A stretch of 64,000 nt of DNA from Neisseria sp. oral taxon 014 str. F0314 (GCF_005886145.1 NZ_CP040504.1:2294001-2358000), one strand, 5' to 3'. Numbered from the stretch's first letter, positions 37,010 to 46,485 are shown. A program made the numbers and translations. The notes: generated by a model from the letters alone, not told the origin.

Positions 37010-37279
37010 ATGAAACCCATTTCCCTGTTTCCGCTTTTGGCTGTCGTTTCCCTGCTTGGCGCGTGTGCCGCATTCGAAGGCAAGGAATATTCCGTCAATG
37101 CTTATGATGCGCGCGGCAGAATGTTGAACAAGCGTTTTGAAATGGACAGCAACAAAGCAGGCATTCCCGTCGCCCGCAGCGTCTTGTGCAAACGCTATCC
37201 GCACGCTACCGTCCGCGTTTACAATAATTTCACCGGACAGGAAGTCAGGGAATACAGCCCGCATTCCTGCCACCGCTGA
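37010..37279 (+). CDS. Small predicted lipoprotein
   Basis: An 89-residue protein with a lipoprotein signal (LLAVVSLLGAC, Cys17) and a compact mature part with two cysteines (VLCKRYPHATVRVYNNFTGQ and SHSCH region). No family is recognised. The ATG at 37010 has AGGAG at ideal spacing. It sits between sucB and lpdA although nothing suggests a metabolic role. Confidence 0.75.
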   Translation: MKPISLFPLLAVVSLLGACAAFEGKEYSVNAYDARGRMLNKRFEMDSNKAGIPVARSVLCKRYPHATVRVYNNFTGQEVREYSPHSCHR

Positions 37280-37404
37280 TGCGTCCGAACCAATCGGGCT
37301 GAAGTTTCAAAGGTCGTGCCTGCGGGCAGGCTTCGCACTCTAAAAATGCAGAATGAGTTTTAACTGCGTTGAAGCCGCTCTTTCAGACGACCTCTTATAC
37401 AAAA
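37280..37404. other. Spacer before the Correia element
   Basis: No gene; a single mucosa-type DUS (ttcagacgacctc) at about 37382. Confidence 0.5.
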
Positions 37405-37511
37405 TATAGTGGATGAACTTTAAATCAGGAGAAGGCGGCGAAGCCGCAGACAGTACAGATAGTACGGCAAGGCCAGGCAACGCTGTACTGGTTTAAAGTT
37501 AATCCACTATA
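37405..37511. mobile_element. Correia repeat enclosed element
   Basis: A 107-bp element with terminal inverted repeats (tatagtggatgaactttaaa at the left, tttaaagttaatccactata at the right). The internal sequence is typical of Correia elements (tcaggagaaggcggcgaagcc, cagtacagatagtacggcaa). It is the short, internally deleted form. Correia elements are non-autonomous transposon-like repeats of Neisseria that can carry promoters or IHF sites. Here it lies 52 bp upstream of lpdA. Confidence 0.9.
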
Positions 37512-37563
37512 CCGCTGCCGAAGGTTTCCCTGCGGCAAAAATGTCAAACAAAGGATTTTTCAC

Positions 37564-38997
37564 ATGTCTCAATACGATGTAGTAGTCATCGGCGCAGGCC
37601 CCGGCGGATATGTTGCCGCCATCCGCGCCGCCCAACTGGGTTTCAAAACCGCCTGTGTCGATGCGGGCGTCAACAAAGCAGGCGATGCGCCCGCGCTGGG
37701 TGGCACCTGCCTGAACGTCGGCTGCATTCCTTCCAAAGCCCTGTTGCAATCCAGCGAACATTTCCACGCTGCGCAGCATGATTTTGCCGAACACGGTATC
37801 AGCGTCGGCGACATCAAATTCGACGCGGCGAAAATGATTGCGCGCAAAGACGCCATCGTAACCAAGCTCACCGGCGGCGTGAAATTCCTGTTCCAAAAAA
37901 ACAAAGTAACCAGCCTGTTCGGTACGGCTTCCTTTGCCGGCAAAAACGGCGATGCCTACCAAATCGAAGTCGATAACAAAGGCGAAAAAACCGTTGTCGA
38001 AGCCAAACACGTCATCGTAGCAACCGGTTCCGTGCCGCGTCCGCTGCCGCAGGTTGCCATCGACAATGTAAACGTATTGGACAACGAAGGCGCATTGAAC
38101 CTGACCGAAGTGCCCGCCAAACTCGGCGTTATCGGTTCGGGCGTGATTGGTTTGGAAATGGGTTCGGTGTGGAACCGCGTCGGTTCGCAAGTCACCATCC
38201 TCGAAGCCATGCCGACCTTCCTTGCCGCCGCCGACCAGCAAATCGCCAAAGAAGCCTTCAAATATTTCACCAAAGAGCAGGGCTTGAACATCGAGTTGGG
38301 CGTGAAAATCGGCGACATCAAATCTGAAGCCAAAGGCGTGTCCGTTGCCTACCAAACTGCCGCAGGTGAAGCCAAAACCGAAGTCTTCGACAAACTCATC
38401 GTCGCCATCGGCCGTATTCCGAATACTAAAGGTCTGAATGCCGAAGCCGTCGGCTTGGAAAAAGACGAGCGCGGCTTTATTAAAGTGGACGGCGAATGCC
38501 GCACCAACCTGCCTAATGTCTGGGCAATCGGCGACGTGGTTCGCGGCCCGATGCTGGCGCACAAAGCCAGCGACGAAGGCGTGGCGGTTGCCGAGCGCAT
38601 CGCCGGTCAGAAACCGCATATCGACTTCAATAATGTACCGTTCGTGATTTACACCGACCCCGAAATCGCTTGGGTCGGTAAAACCGAAGAGCAGCTCAAA
38701 GCCGAAGGTGTGGAATACAAAAAAGGCACTTCCGGCTTCGGTGCAAACGGCCGCGCGTTGGCAATGGGTAAGGCAAAAGGTACGGTCAAAGTGTTGGCGG
38801 ATGCCAAAACCGACCGCATCTTGGGCGTACACATGATCGGTCCGGTTGTCAGCGAATTGGTTACCGAAGGCGTCACTGCGCTCGAATTCTTCGCCAGCAG
38901 CGAAGACATTGCCCGTATCATCCATGCCCATCCGACCTTGTCCGAAGTGGTTCACGAAGCCGCACTGGCCGCCGACAAACGCGCTTTGCATGGCTGA
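37564..38997 (+). CDS. lpdA: Dihydrolipoyl dehydrogenase (E3)
   Basis: A 477-residue flavoprotein. FAD fold [22 protein letters not shown]; redox-active disulphide in [19 protein letters not shown] fold [17 protein letters not shown]-terminal catalytic His/Glu in [15 protein letters not shown]. It reoxidises the lipoyl groups of SucB and possibly of pyruvate dehydrogenase. The AAAGGA stretch just upstream of the ATG at 37564 supports the start. Confidence 0.96.
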   Translation: MSQYDVVVIGAGPGGYVAAIRAAQLGFKTACVDAGVNKAGDAPALGGTCLNVGCIPSKALLQSSEHFHAAQHDFAEHGISVGDIKFDAAKMIARKDAIVTKLTGGVKFLFQKNKVTSLFGTASFAGKNGDAYQIEVDNKGEKTVVEAKHVIVATGSVPRPLPQVAIDNVNVLDNEGALNLTEVPAKLGVIGSGVIGLEMGSVWNRVGSQVTILEAMPTFLAAADQQIAKEAFKYFTKEQGLNIELGVKIGDIKSEAKGVSVAYQTAAGEAKTEVFDKLIVAIGRIPNTKGLNAEAVGLEKDERGFIKVDGECRTNLPNVWAIGDVVRGPMLAHKASDEGVAVAERIAGQKPHIDFNNVPFVIYTDPEIAWVGKTEEQLKAEGVEYKKGTSGFGANGRALAMGKAKGTVKVLADAKTDRILGVHMIGPVVSELVTEGVTALEFFASSEDIARIIHAHPTLSEVVHEAALAADKRALHG

Positions 38998-39018
38998 TAA
39001 GGTCAAGTAAAGCATAAA

Positions 39019-39053
39019 AGGTCGTCTGAAACTTTTCAGACGACCTTTTCGGA
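39019..39053 (+). terminator. Mucosa-type DUS-pair terminator after lpdA
   Basis: aaaggtcgtctgaaacttttcagacgaccttttc; both arms carry the aggtcgtctgaa dialect. Confidence 0.8.
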
Positions 39054-39135
39054 AAGATGAATGTTCGCAAACAATGTTCTGATAGGTATAGAGAGAAAGT
39101 AGGGCATATCGGTTGCCGCCGTTCTCGTATCAGAA

Positions 39136-39165
39136 TGACGATTTAAGCTGAATCTACTATATAAT
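39136..39165 (+). promoter_or_regulatory. Possible promoter of the small membrane protein gene
   Basis: A perfect tataat (39160-39165) with a poor -35 (tgacga) about 18 bp upstream, 30 bp before the next start codon. Confidence 0.4.
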
Positions 39166-39195
39166 CGGTGACACATTCACAGACAGCATCTAATT

Positions 39196-39483
39196 ATGAA
39201 TAAAGAAGTAATCGGTATCCTGTTTATACCGATGGGCATTATCAGCATGTGTATGGCCGCGTTGTGGCAGATGTATGTGATGATGACCGAAACTTATACG
39301 CTCAACCGTTTCAAAGACAAAGAATTGGTTTGGCGCGTGGCATTGTTATTTATCAGTTTCAGCCTTGCCGTTTACCTGCTCTGCCCGAATTCGCGTAAAA
39401 AAGGCATCGTCTTTTTTATCCTCGGGGGCGGTGGCGCAATCATGTATCTGCTTGCGCGGATGTGGTTGCCGTTCAGCAAGTGA
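39196..39483 (+). CDS. Small membrane protein of unknown function
   Basis: A 95-residue protein with three hydrophobic segments (VIGILFIPMGIISMCMAALW, VALLFISFSLAVYLLC, GIVFFILGGGGAIMYLLA). No family recognised. It lies alone between lpdA and sucC, with a possible promoter of its own. Confidence 0.65.
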   Translation: MNKEVIGILFIPMGIISMCMAALWQMYVMMTETYTLNRFKDKELVWRVALLFISFSLAVYLLCPNSRKKGIVFFILGGGGAIMYLLARMWLPFSK

Positions 39484-39580
39484 AACGACGATTTCCGACC
39501 GCCGAAAGGTCGTCTGAAACGCACGGGGTTGCCATTCGGAGGCAGTCTCAGGGCATTCCACTAATCTAAAGGAGAAATCC

Positions 39581-40747
39581 ATGAATCTACACGAGTATCA
39601 GGCTAAAGAACTGCTGGCAGGCTACGGCTTGCCCGTGCAAGGCGGTATTTTGGCACACAACGGCGAAGAAGCCGCAGCCGCTTACGACAAACTGGGCGGC
39701 AAATTTGCCGTCGTCAAAGCACAAGTCCACGCAGGCGGACGCGGTAAAGCGGGCGGCGTAAAAGTCGTCAAAAGCCGTGAAGAAGCCAAAGAAGTGGCGG
39801 AAAGCCTGATTGGCACCAATCTGGTTACTTATCAAACCGATGCCAACGGTCAGCCGGTCAACAGCGTTTTGGTTTGCGAAGATATGTATCCGGTGCAAAC
39901 CGAGCTGTATTTGGGCGCGGTGGTTGACCGTTCTACCCGTCGCATCACATTCATGGCTTCGACCGAAGGCGGTGTGGAAATCGAAAAAGTTGCCGCCGAA
40001 ACACCTGAAAAAATCTTCAAAGTAACTGTTGACCCGCTGGTCGGTCTGCAACCTTGCCAAGCGCGTGAAGTGGCATTCCAACTGGGTTTGAAAGACAAAC
40101 AAATCAACGAATTCGTCAAACTGATGACCGGCGCGTACAAAGCGTTTGTCGAAAACGACTTCGCCCTGTTTGAAGTGAACCCGCTGGCAGTCCGCGAAAA
40201 CGGCGCGCTGGCCTGCGTGGACGGCAAAATCGGTATCGACAGCAACGCGCTATACCGTCTGCCGAAAATCGCCGAATTGCGCGATAAATCCCAAGAAAAC
40301 GAACGCGAGCTGAAAGCCTCCGAATTCGATCTGAACTACGTTGCTTTGGAAGGCAACATCGGCTGTATGGTGAACGGCGCAGGTTTGGCGATGGCGACCA
40401 TGGACATCATCAAACTCAAAGGCGGCCAACCTGCCAACTTCTTGGACGTAGGCGGCGGCGCGACCAAAGAGCGCGTAGTTGAAGCGTTCAAACTGATTCT
40501 CGAAGACAAATCCGTCAAAGGCGTATTGATCAACATCTTCGGCGGTATCGTACGTTGCGACATGATTGCGGAAGCCATCGTGGCAGCCGTTAAAGAAATC
40601 AACGTTGACGTGCCTGTCGTTGTCCGTCTGGAAGGCAATAACGCCGAACTCGGTGCGAAAATCCTGAACGAATCAGGTCTGAAACTGACTTCCGCCGACG
40701 GCCTGAATGACGCAGCCGAAAAAATTGTCGCAGCCGTAAACGCCTAA
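39581..40747 (+). CDS. sucC: Succinyl-CoA synthetase beta subunit
   Basis: A 388-residue ATP-grasp protein beginning [19 protein letters not shown]. It has [15 protein letters not shown] and the C-terminal CoA-ligase part with [17 protein letters not shown] and [18 protein letters not shown]. With SucD it forms succinate and ATP/GTP from succinyl-CoA. taaaggagaaatcc precedes the ATG; sucD starts 10 bp after the stop. Confidence 0.97.
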   Translation: MNLHEYQAKELLAGYGLPVQGGILAHNGEEAAAAYDKLGGKFAVVKAQVHAGGRGKAGGVKVVKSREEAKEVAESLIGTNLVTYQTDANGQPVNSVLVCEDMYPVQTELYLGAVVDRSTRRITFMASTEGGVEIEKVAAETPEKIFKVTVDPLVGLQPCQAREVAFQLGLKDKQINEFVKLMTGAYKAFVENDFALFEVNPLAVRENGALACVDGKIGIDSNALYRLPKIAELRDKSQENERELKASEFDLNYVALEGNIGCMVNGAGLAMATMDIIKLKGGQPANFLDVGGGATKERVVEAFKLILEDKSVKGVLINIFGGIVRCDMIAEAIVAAVKEINVDVPVVVRLEGNNAELGAKILNESGLKLTSADGLNDAAEKIVAAVNA

Positions 40748-40757
40748 GGAGAAAAGA

Positions 40758-41648
40758 ATGAGCGTATTGATTAATAAAGACACCAAAGTATTGGTTCAAG
40801 GTTTCACCGGTAAAAACGGTACTTTCCACTCCGAACAAGCTCTGGCTTACGGCACTAAAGTCGTCGGCGGCGTTACCCCGGGTAAAGGCGGTCAAACCCA
40901 CCTGAACCTGCCCGTGTTCAACACCATGAAAGAAGCCGTTAAAGAAACCGGCGCAGACGCATCCGTAATTTACGTTCCCGCTCCGTTTGTGTTGGATTCT
41001 ATCGTTGAAGCCGTTGATTCCGGCGTAGGCTTGGTGGTTGTGATTACCGAAGGCGTACCGACTCTGGACATGCTCAAAGCCAAACGCTATCTGGAAACCA
41101 ACGGCAACGGCACACGTTTGGTCGGCCCTAACTGCCCGGGCGTGATCACTCCGGGCGAGTGCAAAATCGGCATTATGCCGGGCCACATCCACACTCCGGG
41201 CCGCATCGGCATCATTTCCCGTTCCGGTACACTGACTTACGAAGCCGTGGCACAAACCACCAAACTGGGCTTGGGTCAATCAACCTGTATCGGTATCGGC
41301 GGCGACCCGATTCCGGGCATGAACCAAATCGACGCGCTGAAACTCTTCCAAGAAGACCCCGATACCGACGCTATCATCATGATCGGTGAAATCGGCGGTA
41401 CTGCGGAAGAAGAAGCAGCCGAATACATCCAATCCAACGTAACCAAACCCGTTGTCGGCTACATCGCAGGTGTGACCGCTCCTAAAGGCAAACGTATGGG
41501 TCACGCCGGTGCGATTATCTCCGGCGGCAAAGGTACTGCGGAAGAAAAATTCGCCGCTTTCGAAAAAGCCGGCATCGCCTACACCCGCAGCCCTGCCGAA
41601 TTGGGCAGCACTATACTGGAAGTGTTGAAAGCAAAAGGCTTGGCGTAA
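40758..41648 (+). CDS. sucD: Succinyl-CoA synthetase alpha subunit
   Basis: A 296-residue protein with the CoA-binding domain [29 protein letters not shown]. It has [20 protein letters not shown] and the phosphorylated histidine in [29 protein letters not shown] precedes the ATG. It closes the TCA-cycle gene block. Confidence 0.97.
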   Translation: MSVLINKDTKVLVQGFTGKNGTFHSEQALAYGTKVVGGVTPGKGGQTHLNLPVFNTMKEAVKETGADASVIYVPAPFVLDSIVEAVDSGVGLVVVITEGVPTLDMLKAKRYLETNGNGTRLVGPNCPGVITPGECKIGIMPGHIHTPGRIGIISRSGTLTYEAVAQTTKLGLGQSTCIGIGGDPIPGMNQIDALKLFQEDPDTDAIIMIGEIGGTAEEEAAEYIQSNVTKPVVGYIAGVTAPKGKRMGHAGAIISGGKGTAEEKFAAFEKAGIAYTRSPAELGSTILEVLKAKGLA

Positions 41649-41675
41649 ACGTTTTGAGCTAATCTATAATGAGTA

Positions 41676-41718
41676 AGGCCGTCTGAAGGGGGGGTGAATC
41701 CTTTTCAGACGGTTTTTT
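41676..41718 (+). terminator. DUS-pair terminator after sucD
   Basis: aggccgtctgaagg...ccttttcagacggttttttat; ends in a T-run. Confidence 0.75.
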
Positions 41719-41848
41719 ATAAAAAATTTCGAAATGTTTTAATTCGATAATACGCTTGTCGGAGGCGGGAGATATTCTTATACTGACCGTTCGTAAATGT
41801 ATTTATCAATATGGCCGATGGTAACGGCCGGACATCTAGGAGAGAATT

Positions 41849-42283
41849 ATGGGCAAACAGGATTTTGAAGCGCGTCGGGATGCGTTGTTGCAGGACATCC
41901 GTTCTATGATGGACGATGTGCAGGAGCTGTATGACAACAGTGTCGAAGAAGGCACGAAAGAGGCGAAGGAAGCTAAAGCGAAATTGCAGGTCAAGCTGGA
42001 TGCGGCTAAGGAAAAACTGGGCCGTTTTGAAGAAGAGGCCGCCAAACGTGTGAAATATCATGCGGAGCAGGCCAAAGAGCGGTTTGCGGAGTTTGGCGAA
42101 GAAGCCGGCGAACGTTTCAAACGCGGTAAGGAGTGTTTCGACCGCTTTGAAGAGGAAGCCGCGGAGCGGGTCAAACACCGTGCGCGTCAGGCTGACGAAG
42201 CGGTACGCGAGAAACCTTATTATGCAATGGGTTTTGCCGCACTGGCCGGCTTGGTAGTAGGTGTATTGCTGAACCGCCGTTAA
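41849..42283 (+). CDS. YqjD/ElaB-like (DUF883-type) membrane-tethered coiled-coil protein
   Basis: A 144-residue protein that is almost entirely charged helix with heptad-like repeats (FEEEAAKRVKYHAEQAKERFAEFGEEAGERFKRG appears in related copies). It ends in a C-terminal membrane helix MGFAALAGLVVGVLLNRR. This resembles YqjD/ElaB ribosome-tethering proteins of the inner membrane. It is followed by a YqjE-like and a YqjK-like gene, the same order as in E. coli. An aggagagaatt ribosome site precedes the ATG. Confidence 0.75.
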   Translation: MGKQDFEARRDALLQDIRSMMDDVQELYDNSVEEGTKEAKEAKAKLQVKLDAAKEKLGRFEEEAAKRVKYHAEQAKERFAEFGEEAGERFKRGKECFDRFEEEAAERVKHRARQADEAVREKPYYAMGFAALAGLVVGVLLNRR

Positions 42284-42296
42284 TGATGTAGGTGAG

Positions 42297-42326
42297 AGGC
42301 CGTCTGAAAGGTTTTCAGACGGCATT
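42297..42326 (+). terminator. DUS-pair hairpin between yqjD-like and yqjE-like genes
   Basis: aggccgtctgaaaggttttcagacggcat; weak T tract, possibly attenuating. Confidence 0.6.
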
Positions 42327-42355
42327 TCTGTCCTTACCGTGCGAGGGGGTGGAAG

Positions 42356-42769
42356 ATGGGCATCAGGCAGAACATCGAGCAGACGAAATTCTTGTTTAAC
42401 CAAGGCGTCGATTTGTTGCTGCTGCGCTTGCAGGTGTTGAACCTGGATTTGGCCGAGCAGGCCGGAAACGTGTTGCGCGCGGCAGTGTGGCTGGTGTTGG
42501 CGGCGGTATTGCTGTTTGTCGGCCTGATCAGCGCGCTGTTCGGCTTAAACAGAATATTGGACGACACGGCGGCGGTGTGGGTGTTTTTCGGTATCGCCGC
42601 ATTCTGTCTGTTGGTGATTGCGGCGGCGGGGCGTGCGGTCATTGAAAACTGGCGCGGACAAAATAACCGGATTGCTGAAACTTTACGCGATATTCAGACC
42701 GATATTGCCTATCTGCGCGGAGAAACGGGGATGGAGGCAGCCGACGGAAAAGGAGAAGGCGATGAATAG
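42356..42769 (+). CDS. YqjE-like (phage holin superfamily) membrane protein
   Basis: A 137-residue protein with two adjacent membrane helices (VLRAAVWLVLAAVLLFVGLISALFG and WVFFGIAAFCLLVIAAAGRAV) and charged ends, the pattern of YqjE/holin-superfamily III proteins. Function unknown. Its last codons overlap the next gene's start (8 bp). Confidence 0.75.
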   Translation: MGIRQNIEQTKFLFNQGVDLLLLRLQVLNLDLAEQAGNVLRAAVWLVLAAVLLFVGLISALFGLNRILDDTAAVWVFFGIAAFCLLVIAAAGRAVIENWRGQNNRIAETLRDIQTDIAYLRGETGMEAADGKGEGDE

Positions 42770-43046
42770 GGAGGCGCAGCAGACCAGAGAACTTTTACAG
42801 TTGGAAATCAAACTGATACGCCTGAAAATTGCCGCGGCGCACCTTAAGCGGCAAAAATCGGAAGAGAAGCGGCGCAATCGGCAGGAACCGCTGTTTAAAT
42901 TGCTTGATTGGGGCAGCGAACTGGCTACGGGCGAGTTGTTGCAAAAGGTTGCCGGATTGCCGGTCAGCCGGAAATATCGATTCGGTACGCTGGCGGCCCT
43001 GCTGGCCGTACAGGTGTTGCAAAACGGTATAAAGCGCGATAAATAA
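42762..43046 (+). CDS. YqjK-like small protein
   Basis: A 94-residue protein: a basic helical N-terminal half (LIRLKIAAAHLKRQKSEEKR) and a hydrophobic C-terminal helix (GTLAALLAVQVLQNG). I chose the ATG at 42762 with AAGGAGAAGG upstream; a longer frame from 42618 would overlap the upstream gene by 150 bp. Third gene of a yqjDEK-like trio. Confidence 0.65.
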   Translation: MNREAQQTRELLQLEIKLIRLKIAAAHLKRQKSEEKRRNRQEPLFKLLDWGSELATGELLQKVAGLPVSRKYRFGTLAALLAVQVLQNGIKRDK

Positions 43047-43098
43047 TAATCCTTATCAAGTTGAAAACATTGTCTGAACATTAAATTTTCATTACTAT

Positions 43099-43128
43099 TT
43101 CCCGGCGATTTTTTTAAATTTCCGGGAA
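43099..43128 (+). promoter_or_regulatory. 5-prime UTR hairpin at the porin ribosome-binding site
   Basis: ttcccgg (43099-43105) pairs perfectly with ccgggaa (43122-43128), only 7 bp before the porin ATG. The right arm overlaps the expected Shine-Dalgarno position, so folding could control translation. Confidence 0.45.
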
Positions 43129-43135
43129 TAATTTT

Positions 43136-44260
43136 ATGAAAAGAATCATTATCGCCTTGGTAACGGCAGGCCTGCCGTTTGCCGCAGCGGCGGAAGTAAC
43201 CCTGTACGGCCAAATCAAAAGCAGCGTATCGGCAGGTCAGGTCAGAATCAAGGGAGGTTCGGGCACGGAGAGAAGTCCGACCGTAACCAAAATCAACGAC
43301 AACACATCACGCATCGGTTTCAAGGGCAGCGAAAAAATCGGCGATGATTTGAAAGCCATCTGGCAGGTTGAGCAGCGCACGTCTGTTTTAAACGAAAGCA
43401 ACAGCACCAATTGGGGCAGCCGTGATTCCTTCATCGGTTTGGAAGGCGGGTTCGGTAAAATCCGTGCGGGTCATATGAATAACCTGCTCAATGAGATGGA
43501 TACCATCGACACATGGCTGTACAAATCCAGCGCACTGGGTTTGGGGGCATATGTCCGCACCGGTTCGCGCACGACTTCCGTGCGTTACGACAGCCCTTCG
43601 TTCGGCGGTTTGAAAGCGAACCTGCAATATTCTCCGCGCGACAACCAGAATCCGAGCGACAGAAACACCCGTGCCGAACCTAGCCGCGATCAGTACAATG
43701 TCGGCCTGACTTACGAAAACAGCGGGTTCACCGCCAATCTGGCCTACAACCTGCGTAAAAACCGTTATGCCGAAACGGGCGGCGGCGAAAGAAAAGACGG
43801 CCATGTCGTCCGCCTGGAAAGCTATTACGACAAGGATAATCTGTTTTTGGGTTTGGGCGCGCAATACGCCAAAGGCAATGAAACCGCCAACGATTATCTG
43901 GCCATTTTTACCAGCGGTTTCAATACTTACAACGGCAGCGGCATAACCGCCGATACGGGCAAGCAGGAAGCCGTCAAGGTAGTTGATGCCGCCGTTACCG
44001 CCGGTTACAACTTCGGCAACTGGCGGCCGCGTATTTCTTATGCCCGCGGCTGGCCGGCCAAGGGGGTGGAAAGCGGTGAGAAACTGGTAGACAAATTCGA
44101 TCAGATTATCGTCGGCGGCGATTACACGTTCAGCAAGCGCACGGCGTTGCGCGGACAAATCGGCTATCTGCGCGTCGGCGGCAAAACCCGCCTGACTGCG
44201 GCGGAGCGGGGCAAAATCGAGCAGAGCGGCGCATCGTTGGGTATGGTGCACAAGTTCTGA
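43136..44260 (+). CDS. Gram-negative general porin (PorB/PorA-like family)
   Basis: A 374-residue outer-membrane protein. The signal peptide ends PFAAAA before EVTLYGQIKSSV, the typical start of neisserial porins. KINDNTSRIGFKGSEKIGDDLKAIWQVEQ and WGSRDSFIGLEGGFGKIRAGHMNN are the loop-strand signature of Gram-negative porins. It ends with MVHKF, the C-terminal Phe needed for assembly. A trimeric 16-strand barrel for small solutes is expected. Surface loops are shorter than in meningococcal PorA. Which porin class it represents I cannot say. Confidence 0.92.
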   Translation: MKRIIIALVTAGLPFAAAAEVTLYGQIKSSVSAGQVRIKGGSGTERSPTVTKINDNTSRIGFKGSEKIGDDLKAIWQVEQRTSVLNESNSTNWGSRDSFIGLEGGFGKIRAGHMNNLLNEMDTIDTWLYKSSALGLGAYVRTGSRTTSVRYDSPSFGGLKANLQYSPRDNQNPSDRNTRAEPSRDQYNVGLTYENSGFTANLAYNLRKNRYAETGGGERKDGHVVRLESYYDKDNLFLGLGAQYAKGNETANDYLAIFTSGFNTYNGSGITADTGKQEAVKVVDAAVTAGYNFGNWRPRISYARGWPAKGVESGEKLVDKFDQIIVGGDYTFSKRTALRGQIGYLRVGGKTRLTAAERGKIEQSGASLGMVHKF

Positions 44261-44280
44261 CCGCCCGATAAACGGATAAA

Positions 44281-44312
44281 ACCTGCCCGAAGGAAATCGG
44301 GCAGGTTTTTTT
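44281..44312 (+). terminator. Porin terminator
   Basis: cctgcccga, loop, tcgggcagg followed by ttttttttt: a textbook factor-independent terminator not built on DUS. Confidence 0.85.
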
Positions 44313-44320
44313 TTGCCGTT

Positions 44321-44740
44321 TCAGACGGCCTCTGTGTTAGTTCGGCAGCTTTCCGTATCCGAAAGTTGCTCGATAATCGGGCAGTCAGGGCGATTGTCGC
44401 CGCAGCAGCAGTCGTGCCAGTTTTTCAATGTGTTTACCATGTCTTGCAGGCGGTCGATTTTGGCTTGCAGCGTAGCGATGTGCTCGGCGGTCAGCCGTTT
44501 GACTTCAGCGCTGGTGCGTTGCGGGTTGCTTTTCAGTTGCAGCAGCGTTTTAATCTGCGCCAGCGAGAAATCCACGTCGCGGGCGTGCCTGATAAAGCTC
44601 AGGTTTTCCAAATCCTGTTCGGTATAGCGACGGTAGCCCGATTCGCTGCGTCCGGCGGGCCGGATAAGGCCGATTTTTTCGTAGTCGCGAATCATTTTGC
44701 TGCTCAGGCCGCTGCGTTTCGCCATTTCGCCGATGTTCAT
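44321..44740 (-). CDS. MerR-family regulator, CueR-like
   Basis: A 139-residue regulator: an N-terminal winged HTH (MNIGEMAKRSGLSSKMIRDYEKIGLIRPAGRSESGYRRY), a dimerisation helix, and a C-terminal metal loop WHDCCCGDNRPDCPI. That loop matches the C-x7-C copper/silver site of CueR. It should activate a copper-efflux gene, none of which is in the window. The gene ends TEAV-stop, with the stop taken from a DUS. It converges on the porin gene. Confidence 0.85.
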   Translation of the reverse strand: MNIGEMAKRSGLSSKMIRDYEKIGLIRPAGRSESGYRRYTEQDLENLSFIRHARDVDFSLAQIKTLLQLKSNPQRTSAEVKRLTAEHIATLQAKIDRLQDMVNTLKNWHDCCCGDNRPDCPIIEQLSDTESCRTNTEAV

Positions 44741-44811
44741 CCTGTTCCTTTCTTTTCAGACGGCCTCACAAAGCCGCGCGTAAAACATAAGGCCGTTTTG
44801 CGGGATATTAA

Positions 44812-44845
44812 AGAGGCCGTCTGAAACCATTTTTCAGACGGCCTG
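44812..44845 (-). terminator. DUS-pair hairpin after the CNP1-like gene
   Basis: agaggccgtctgaaaccatttttcagacggcctgcc. Confidence 0.7.
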
Positions 44846-44863
44846 CCGCCTTTCCTTTGGGCT

Positions 44864-45469
44864 TTATTTGTCGCGGTTGGTCAGCGAAGGGGAGTATCTG
44901 CCCGCACGTTGCGTCAATCGGGCACGCAGGGCGTCGACGGAAGAGGGGACGCCGTCTTCGCAGAAGGTTTTATAGATGACGGTGTGCAGCGCGTCGTTTC
45001 TGCTCATGGTCGAACCGATGTCTTTCCAAGTGCCGTTGCGCGGGCTGATCCAGCGTTTGTTGACCGTGTCGCCGTAGCCGAACACTTTGTAGGACGAGCG
45101 TTTGCTGTTGCCGGAGCTGAAAGAAGTGTCGGCGCAAAACAGGCCTTCCGCACTCAGGTTGTCGTAACCTTGTGCGGATTTGACGTTTAACACATAGCGG
45201 ATGCTGCGGTCGGGAGCGATTTCGATGCTGTCGGTCAGGATTTTCGGGGATTTTCCGTAATTGCGGTCGACATAGATGTCGAACCAGTTGCCGCGTGCGG
45301 GATCAGGAAATGCGGGCAGGGGGATGTCCGCTTCTTTAAATTCCCGCGCGTTTTTCTCGGCGGCACTCTCTTTGTAGCGGGTATTGACCAGAGAGTCTTT
45401 GTCGGTGGAACCGGCGGCGTAAGCATGGGCCGCGGCAAGGGCCAGAACCAGCAGGCTGATGCGTCGCAT
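44864..45469 (-). CDS. CNP1-like family exported protein
   Basis: A 201-residue protein with a signal peptide (LLVLALAAAHAYA before AGSTDKD). The CNP1 (cryptic neisserial protein) family pattern is present: EADIPLPAFPDPARGNWFDIYVDR, then DRSIRYVLNVKSAQGYDNLSAEGLFC, and a final FCEDGVPSSVDAL. The role is unknown. The ATG at 45469 has GGAGAATGCA upstream; ATGs at 45481 and further up are weaker. Two cysteines could form a disulphide. Confidence 0.85.
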   Translation of the reverse strand: MRRISLLVLALAAAHAYAAGSTDKDSLVNTRYKESAAEKNAREFKEADIPLPAFPDPARGNWFDIYVDRNYGKSPKILTDSIEIAPDRSIRYVLNVKSAQGYDNLSAEGLFCADTSFSSGNSKRSSYKVFGYGDTVNKRWISPRNGTWKDIGSTMSRNDALHTVIYKTFCEDGVPSSVDALRARLTQRAGRYSPSLTNRDK

Positions 45470-45572
45470 TGCATTCTCCATCTTGAAAATAACGGCCATT
45501 GTAGGGTTTGGAAGGTGCAGGTGCAAGCAACTGCGGTATAATTAACCCAATCTTAATTTTGAAAAAAATACC

Positions 45573-45794
45573 ATGACACAGATTTTGGACGTTACCGGCC
45601 TGCGATGCCCGCTGCCGATTCTGCGGGCGAAAAAAGCACTGGCGCAGATGGAGGCGGGCGAGGTGTTGACCGTCTTGGCGACCGACGGCGGCGCGCCGGG
45701 CGACTTTGAAGCGTTCTGCCGTCAGACGGGACATATCCTGCTCGAATCCACGGAAGCGGACGGCGTGTTTACGCTGGTCATGCGGCATAAATAG
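45573..45794 (+). CDS. TusA/SirA-family sulfur carrier
   Basis: A 73-residue protein with the family motif DVTGLRCPLPILRAKKALA (CPxP, Cys13 as sulfur carrier). TusA-type proteins relay sulfur, e.g. to tRNA thiolation or molybdopterin. It shares a divergent promoter area with the CNP1-like gene. The gene after it starts 18 bp downstream. Confidence 0.88.
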   Translation: MTQILDVTGLRCPLPILRAKKALAQMEAGEVLTVLATDGGAPGDFEAFCRQTGHILLESTEADGVFTLVMRHK

Positions 45795-45812
45795 TCGGGA
45801 GGCCGTCTGAAA

Positions 45813-46403
45813 ATGCGTATTGCCGCGTCTGCGGCATTGTTCGGCATACTGCTGGCGGGATGCCGCGTCGATACCGTGCCGCCGGAGCAGTTGCAGCGGC
45901 AGGGCAGGGAAGTTGTGGCGCTGTTTGAGCAGTCTTGCGCAGCCAACGGCGGCGACGGTGCCAAAGTAACAGCATGGGCCGAATCGCGCCAAGCGCAGAA
46001 GCTGGCGGCGGACGAAGTGAACAAACTGCCTCCGGGTATGATGGAATCGGGCGTACAGGCCGTTTGGCGGATTCAAAAGGACGGCGCGGACTATTACCTC
46101 GGCCTCTCGCCAGACAGTTGCAGCGTCAAAACCGCCAAGGCCGACGAAAACACCGTGCGGCAGCAGTTTGAAGAACTGGTCAAACGCGGGGCGCAGGGCG
46201 CAAACGTCGAATTGCGGGCCGACAACGCCGCGCAATCGCCGTTCCCCATCCGCCAGCTTTCCTACGCATGGCGGCCCGCCGGCAGCGGCAGCGAAACCGT
46301 ACTGACCGCCAATACCTCGATGTCCGACCGTCTGCCCGTTCAGGCGGCATTGATGCTCACACATCAGGTTTACCATTCCGCCCCGATACTGGAGCAGGAC
46401 TGA
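45813..46403 (+). CDS. Predicted lipoprotein of unknown function
   Basis: A 196-residue protein with a lipoprotein signal (LFGILLAGC, Cys17). The mature part has Cys-containing FEQSCAANGGDGAKVTAW and YLGLSPDSCSVKTAK segments. No family recognised. A DUS lies right between the ribosome site (GGGAGG) and the ATG at 45813. Confidence 0.75.
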   Translation: MRIAASAALFGILLAGCRVDTVPPEQLQRQGREVVALFEQSCAANGGDGAKVTAWAESRQAQKLAADEVNKLPPGMMESGVQAVWRIQKDGADYYLGLSPDSCSVKTAKADENTVRQQFEELVKRGAQGANVELRADNAAQSPFPIRQLSYAWRPAGSGSETVLTANTSMSDRLPVQAALMLTHQVYHSAPILEQD

Positions 46404-46413
46404 GCCATACCGT

Positions 46414-46455
46414 TTTTTCAGACGGCCTCGTCATACGTTCGGGCCGTCTGAAACC
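46414..46455. terminator. Facing DUS upstream of pyrC
   Basis: ttttttcagacggcc and ggccgtctgaaa enclose about 15 bases. Confidence 0.6.
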
Positions 46456-46485
46456 CGAAACAGCCCTTCCGAATAAGGAACACCC

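Noticed and set aside
37507..39015. Minus-strand frame (502 codons) opposite lpdA
   Set aside because: lpdA motifs on the plus strand are decisive; the antisense product lacks motifs.
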